Assembly: GCA_028693815.1 (NCBI GenBank)
Contig: JAQUUP010000006.1
Location: 1-61,138, forward strand
Direction: 5' to 3'
DNA from: Candidatus Omnitrophota bacterium
GTDB lineage: Bacteria; Omnitrophota; Gorgyraeia; Zapsychrales; Aceulaceae
Length of the DNA stretch: 61,138 nt
Each line of letters starts with the position of its first letter. The stretch's first letter is position 1. Shown here piece after piece: positions 57,786 to 61,138 of this stretch. A model generated the notes under the pieces. It was not told the origin of the DNA, made no database searches, and was given only the letters and a program-made list of their open reading frames with translations. A program made the translations under genes and the position numbers.

Positions 57786-59219
57786 ATGAAAAAAATACCA
57801 AACATTTTGTCTTTTCTTAGAAATCCTTATTTTTATATCTTTTTTCTCGCCTTTTTTATAATTACCCCAACATTGCGATGGTCTTATTCTTTAGATGATA
57901 TTGATAATTTTTATCTTATTTCTCAGATAAAAGGGATGGGAGATTTTTTTGGATACCTCTTACTTCCCGGAGATGGACATTTTATTCCACTTTTTCGTCT
58001 TTTTTATTTTATTTGCTTTAAAATATCCTGGCTAAATCCTCTGCTTTCACATCTTTTTGTCACGCTCGCTTTTTTCTTGTCTGGTTTAATCTTGATGAAA
58101 ATTATCGAGCAACTAACAGGCTCTAAAACTGCAGGAATTTTTGCAGGAGCTTTTGTTCTTCTCTCCACAGGCTATACGCGTTGTCTGGAAATTGCTTTTT
58201 CACATTTTACACTGAGTTTGCCAATTATTCTTTTTTCTCTCTATAGCTTAATCAACTACCAACAAACAAAAAAACCGTGTTGGCATTTTTCGGTTATGGC
58301 GTGCATATTTATCGCACCATTATTTTCAGCGATGGGAATCTTGACAGGACCATGGGTTATCCTTTTTACGTTTTTATGCCTTGAAAGGAAAAATTGGAAA
58401 AAAATACTCATTAGTCCTTTTATCGTCTGGGTTTTAAGTGTTGTCATTTTCTTAGTAGAAATAAAAGCTGCTTCAACAATTGCAGATCCTCTTGTACGTG
58501 CATCAAATGCCATCCTGCTAACAGGGAAAGCCATTTGGATTTATACTTTACCAAATTTAACTTCTTACAAAGATCTGTCTTGGTTTTTAGTTGTTTTCTT
58601 TTTTTTAATGCTGTTTGTCCAAAGAAAGAAGATTAATTTTAAAATACTTAGCTTTTTTATCTTCTGGATTATTGGTAATTATCTTTTTATTTATTTTGGT
58701 CGAGGAAAATGGGGGATGAGACTCATTTTTTCACCACGGTACGCATTTTATGCTTCTTTAGGAATCGCATCGATCATTTGTCTAGTTATCGGATCCATCG
58801 CTCAAGACAAAGAATGGATTTATTTTTTTAAAAATAAAAAGAAAATATTAATCCCTATTTTTAGTCTTCTTATTATCGTGCACGCTTTTTATCAACACCA
58901 GATTATTTTGCAACAAACAAAAGAAAAGAACAGCCTTTTGGCCATCGGCACTCAAATGGAATCCGCACTAACAAATTATCTGCAAAAAACCAAGGAAAAA
59001 AAAGTTTTCTTAGAAGACAAAGAAACGCGTATACAAATGCTTTTTCCAGTTGATCGACGCATGAGCTACTATGCGTCGTTTTTATTAAGAGATGAATTTA
59101 AAAAAGAAATTGTTTGGAAAAAAGATAAAACTGAACAAAATTTTATCCAGCATGTTAAAATGAATCAATTGCAATATCCTAATTTCTTTGAATTATTAAA
59201 AGATGCGAAATATTTCTAA
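57786..59219 (+). CDS. Multi-pass membrane protein, glycosyltransferase-like
   Basis: A 477-residue protein with about 10 to 11 membrane helices through residue 375 and a small soluble C-terminus. SYSLDDIDNFYLI near 30 places an Asp-Asp pair in the first extracytoplasmic loop, as in GT-C enzymes, and GDGHFIPLFRLFYF follows. The layout resembles the membrane glycosyltransferase at 36334, but sequence similarity is low. Function not established. The leader element F sits directly before it. Confidence 0.7.
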   Translation: MKKIPNILSFLRNPYFYIFFLAFFIITPTLRWSYSLDDIDNFYLISQIKGMGDFFGYLLLPGDGHFIPLFRLFYFICFKISWLNPLLSHLFVTLAFFLSGLILMKIIEQLTGSKTAGIFAGAFVLLSTGYTRCLEIAFSHFTLSLPIILFSLYSLINYQQTKKPCWHFSVMACIFIAPLFSAMGILTGPWVILFTFLCLERKNWKKILISPFIVWVLSVVIFLVEIKAASTIADPLVRASNAILLTGKAIWIYTLPNLTSYKDLSWFLVVFFFLMLFVQRKKINFKILSFFIFWIIGNYLFIYFGRGKWGMRLIFSPRYAFYASLGIASIICLVIGSIAQDKEWIYFFKNKKKILIPIFSLLIIVHAFYQHQIILQQTKEKNSLLAIGTQMESALTNYLQKTKEKKVFLEDKETRIQMLFPVDRRMSYYASFLLRDEFKKEIVWKKDKTEQNFIQHVKMNQLQYPNFFELLKDAKYF

Positions 59220-59266
59220 GATAAGAAAAACAAAATAAACATTTTATTAAGCATGAGGAGAAACAA

Positions 59267-59638
59267 ATGAAAAAACTATTTACCTTTATTCTTGCGCTTT
59301 GCCTATTGTCATCTCTAACGGGCTGCGTCGCGCTTTTAGCCGGTGCAGGGGGCACAGCTTTATGGCAAGCTGGAAAAGTTATCTCCGAAGAACAGGTTTC
59401 AATGGAAAAAGGCTCTATGGCCGTTGAATCCGCCTTTAAAGCAAAAGGAATCATTCTCGAAAACAAGGTTGCAAGAAATGATGTCACACAATTACGCGGC
59501 AAAGATAAAAACGATTTGCGAGTTGCCGTTGATGTATTCTCCAAAGGGGATAAAAACATTAAGATTGAAATTCGCTACGGAATCGGCGATGAAACTCTCG
59601 CGAGAGATCTTTTAAACCAGATAAAGAGATATTTGTAA
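59267..59638 (+). CDS. DUF3568 lipoprotein
   Basis: A 123-residue lipoprotein: a signal peptide ending in the lipobox LTGC, with Cys20 as the lipidated residue, followed by a Gly/Ala-rich stretch and the DUF3568 domain (VISEEQVSMEKGSMAVESAFKAKG, IKIEIRYG, ETLARDLLNQI). It lies on the outer face of the inner or in the outer membrane. Function unknown; the C-terminal part of the AsmA-like protein at 42254 is of the same kind. GAGGAG at 59253-59258 sets the start. Confidence 0.88.
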   Translation: MKKLFTFILALCLLSSLTGCVALLAGAGGTALWQAGKVISEEQVSMEKGSMAVESAFKAKGIILENKVARNDVTQLRGKDKNDLRVAVDVFSKGDKNIKIEIRYGIGDETLARDLLNQIKRYL

Positions 59639-59664
59639 GCCTTAAAGAATAATGAGGAAATAAA

Positions 59665-60822
59665 ATGCAAAAAAGGAATATGTCTATATTTGAAAAATAT
59701 CTAACACTATGGGTTGGATTATGTATTGGAGCAGGGATTTTGATTGGCAAAATTGTTCCAAATTTTGCAAGCTATCTTGATGGTTTTGCTATTTATGTTA
59801 ATAACGCTCCGGTTGTTTCTATCCCTATTGCCATATGTTTATTTTTTATGATGTATCCTATCATGGTCAAGATCGATTTTGTAGAAGTTGTAAGAGCAGG
59901 GAAGTCTCCAAAACCTGTCGGGCTAACTCTTTTTGTGAATTGGGCAATAAAACCATTTACGATGTATGCGATTGCTTTTTTCTTTCTTGGCGTTTTATTT
60001 AAAGGATTCATTGGGGCTGATGCTATAGATTACGTAAAAATGCCTCCTGGGGCAAATTGGGCAATTGGTTCTATTCATGGAGCGGGAACAGTTGTAATGC
60101 AGCAGGGAATAAAGATGTTGCAGGTTCCCCTGTGGAGAAGTTATTTTGCTGGATGTATTTTGCTGGGAATCGCTCCTTGCACGGCAATGGTTTTGATATG
60201 GGGATTTCTTTCAAAAGGAAATGATAGCCATACGCTTGTCATGGTGGCTGTTAATTCTTTAACAATGTTATTGCTTTACGGGGTCCTCGGAGGTTTTCTC
60301 CTAGGAGTAGGGAGGATGCCGATTCCTTGGCAAGCGCTGTTGCTTTCTATCGCAATTTATGTTGCATTGCCTCTGGTTGCAGGATTTCTTTCAAGAAAAT
60401 GGATTATAGCGTACAAAGGAACCGATTGGTTTAACAAAAAGTTTTTACACATATTGTCCCCCGTATCCATCGTTGCACTGCTTTTTACTCTTGTGCTTTT
60501 GTTTTCTTTTAAAGGAAAAGTTATTCTCGATAAACCTTTGACTATTTTATGGATTGCAATACCGCTTTTTATTCAGACGTGTTTTATATTTGCGCTAACC
60601 TACTGGATGGCAAAAAAATTAAAATTAAGTTATGAAGATGCCGCTCCTTCGGCCATGATCGGTGCGAGCAATCATTTTGAAGTTGCGATTGCAACCGCAA
60701 CAATGTTGTTTGGACTTTCATCAGGTGCCGCGCTAGCAACCGTTGTTGGAGTTTTAATCGAAGTCCCCGTCATGTTAATGTTGGTAAAGATTTGTTTGAA
60801 AACAAAAAAGTGGTTCGAATAA
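59665..60822 (+). CDS. ACR3-type arsenite efflux transporter
   Basis: A 385-residue transporter of the bile acid/arsenite (ACR3) superfamily with about ten helices. [11 protein letters not shown] near 72, the conserved Cys in [11 protein letters not shown] near 169, [11 protein letters not shown] and [13 protein letters not shown] near 333 are ACR3 hallmarks. Between the third and fifth helices, residues about 117-155 form an insertion (from [12 protein letters not shown] to KMLQVPLW) not seen in the usual ACR3. No ArsR, ArsC or ArsM gene is visible. AGGAAA before the ATG is a modest ribosome site. Confidence 0.88.
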   Translation: MQKRNMSIFEKYLTLWVGLCIGAGILIGKIVPNFASYLDGFAIYVNNAPVVSIPIAICLFFMMYPIMVKIDFVEVVRAGKSPKPVGLTLFVNWAIKPFTMYAIAFFFLGVLFKGFIGADAIDYVKMPPGANWAIGSIHGAGTVVMQQGIKMLQVPLWRSYFAGCILLGIAPCTAMVLIWGFLSKGNDSHTLVMVAVNSLTMLLLYGVLGGFLLGVGRMPIPWQALLLSIAIYVALPLVAGFLSRKWIIAYKGTDWFNKKFLHILSPVSIVALLFTLVLLFSFKGKVILDKPLTILWIAIPLFIQTCFIFALTYWMAKKLKLSYEDAAPSAMIGASNHFEVAIATATMLFGLSSGAALATVVGVLIEVPVMLMLVKICLKTKKWFE

Positions 60823-60902
60823 AAGCAGATGAAGATGGAAAACCAGCGCCCTTAGAAGCAGTGTTTTAAAAACCCGCGCGTCGTCACGGCAGGTTCCTAA
60901 GG

Positions 60903-61138
60903 TAAATTCGCACAGCAGCTTGATAGCACTGGCGTTCCATAAAACGGAGGTTCATTTGTCCAGCAAAGCTGGATAAATTCACTAACAAACTTACGTCACT
61001 GGCGTTCCGAAAAAACGGAGGTTCATTTGTCCAGCAAAGCTGGATAAATTCACTAACAAACTTACGTCACTGGCGTTCCGAAAAAACGGAGGTTCATTTG
61101 TCCAGCAAAGCTGGATAAATTCACTAACAAACTTACGT
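60903..61138 (+). repeat. 71-bp tandem array of the two-hairpin element (continues past the window)
   Basis: A diverged unit at 60903-60958 is followed by 60959-61029, 61030-61100 and a partial unit from 61101, with exact 71-base spacing. Each full unit has TCCAGC-AAA-GCTGGA, TAAAT-TC, an inner ACGT...GCGT stem and a TC-ATTTG close, with the G-U pair. CGGAGG precedes the close. No gene is seen after it. The 60823-60902 stretch before it holds only a short GTG frame ([17 protein letters not shown]) that I cannot identify. Confidence 0.93.

Noticed and set aside
60959-61138. Integron attC-like sites (AACAAAC ... GGCGTT)
   Set aside because: The R'' RYYYAAC and R' GTTRRRY core sites are absent, there is no integrase or cassette ORF between units, and the conserved ends TAAAT-TC/TC-ATTTA are a different design.

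Overview
This low-GC window (well under 40% by eye) is chromosomal, gene-dense and carries no rRNA, tRNA, phage or transposase genes that I can see. The cell plan looks diderm: there is a TolC-like outer-membrane factor with an RND pump, an RlpA-type DPBB protein, a lipoprotein and AsmA-like and DUF3568-like proteins. That mix, together with DUF6485, DUF3137/LemA and GT39-like membrane proteins, suggests an uncultured lineage such as Omnitrophota or a relative. This placement is inference from gene content, not proven.

Layout. 1-700: a tandem duplication of a cold-shock gene with its terminator. 808-5062: LemA/DUF3137, an AmmeMemoRadiSam radical SAM enzyme, exonuclease III, a PEBP-family protein and a ferredoxin. 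5166-9231: aconitase followed by a run of tightly coupled small genes, including a stand-alone NUMOD3 protein. 9323-16080: leuC-leuD-aroC-SDR, then a Rrf2 regulator with O-acetylhomoserine sulfhydrylase and cysteine synthase (sulfur assimilation). 16106-24021: MBL hydrolase, thioredoxin-like protein, ThiC, a large unknown protein, BioB, TrxB and a MenA-like prenyltransferase. 24014-26249: ilvB-ilvN on the minus strand. 27565-31813: a minus-strand operon running ABC ATPase, ABC permease, glutamate-cysteine ligase, glutathione synthetase, glutaredoxin. 31925-36324: HD-GYP protein, Dus, MtaB, a 55-residue ORF and RlpA. 36334-42118: membrane glycosyltransferase, deaminase, cation/proton antiporter and a second LemA locus with DUF2207. 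42254-47761: AsmA-like protein, RND permease and TolC. 47832-60822: DUF486 and DUF2179 proteins, a P-loop PEPCK/HPr-kinase-like protein, a zinc-ribbon SDR, RNA-modification enzymes, MATE, CvfB-like protein, a second large membrane protein, a DUF3568 lipoprotein and an ACR3-type transporter.

Two patterns are not explained by the genes. First, a dispersed element recurs at seven places, usually just before a start codon. It consists of a stem closed by TCC/GGA, immediately followed by a stem closed by TAAAT-TC ... TC-ATTTA, and often then by AAGGAG. The distal stems differ completely between copies but stay base-paired, so it behaves like a structured RNA leader or a palindromic repeat family. 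One copy lies between a perfect -35/-10 promoter and a start codon, one is preceded by four 52-bp tandem units, and the window ends inside a 71-bp tandem array of the same element. Second, three divergent promoter regions place the -10 box only 6-10 bases before the start codon on both sides, with no Shine-Dalgarno sequence. This predicts leaderless mRNAs for six transcripts, alongside other genes with strong AAGGAGG sites.

Start codons were moved inward from the longest open frame where a Shine-Dalgarno site, signal peptide, promoter or family alignment decided it (PEBP, aroC, the SDR after aroC, cysK, thiC, the 602-residue protein, the PP-loop protein, dus, DUF2207, tolC).
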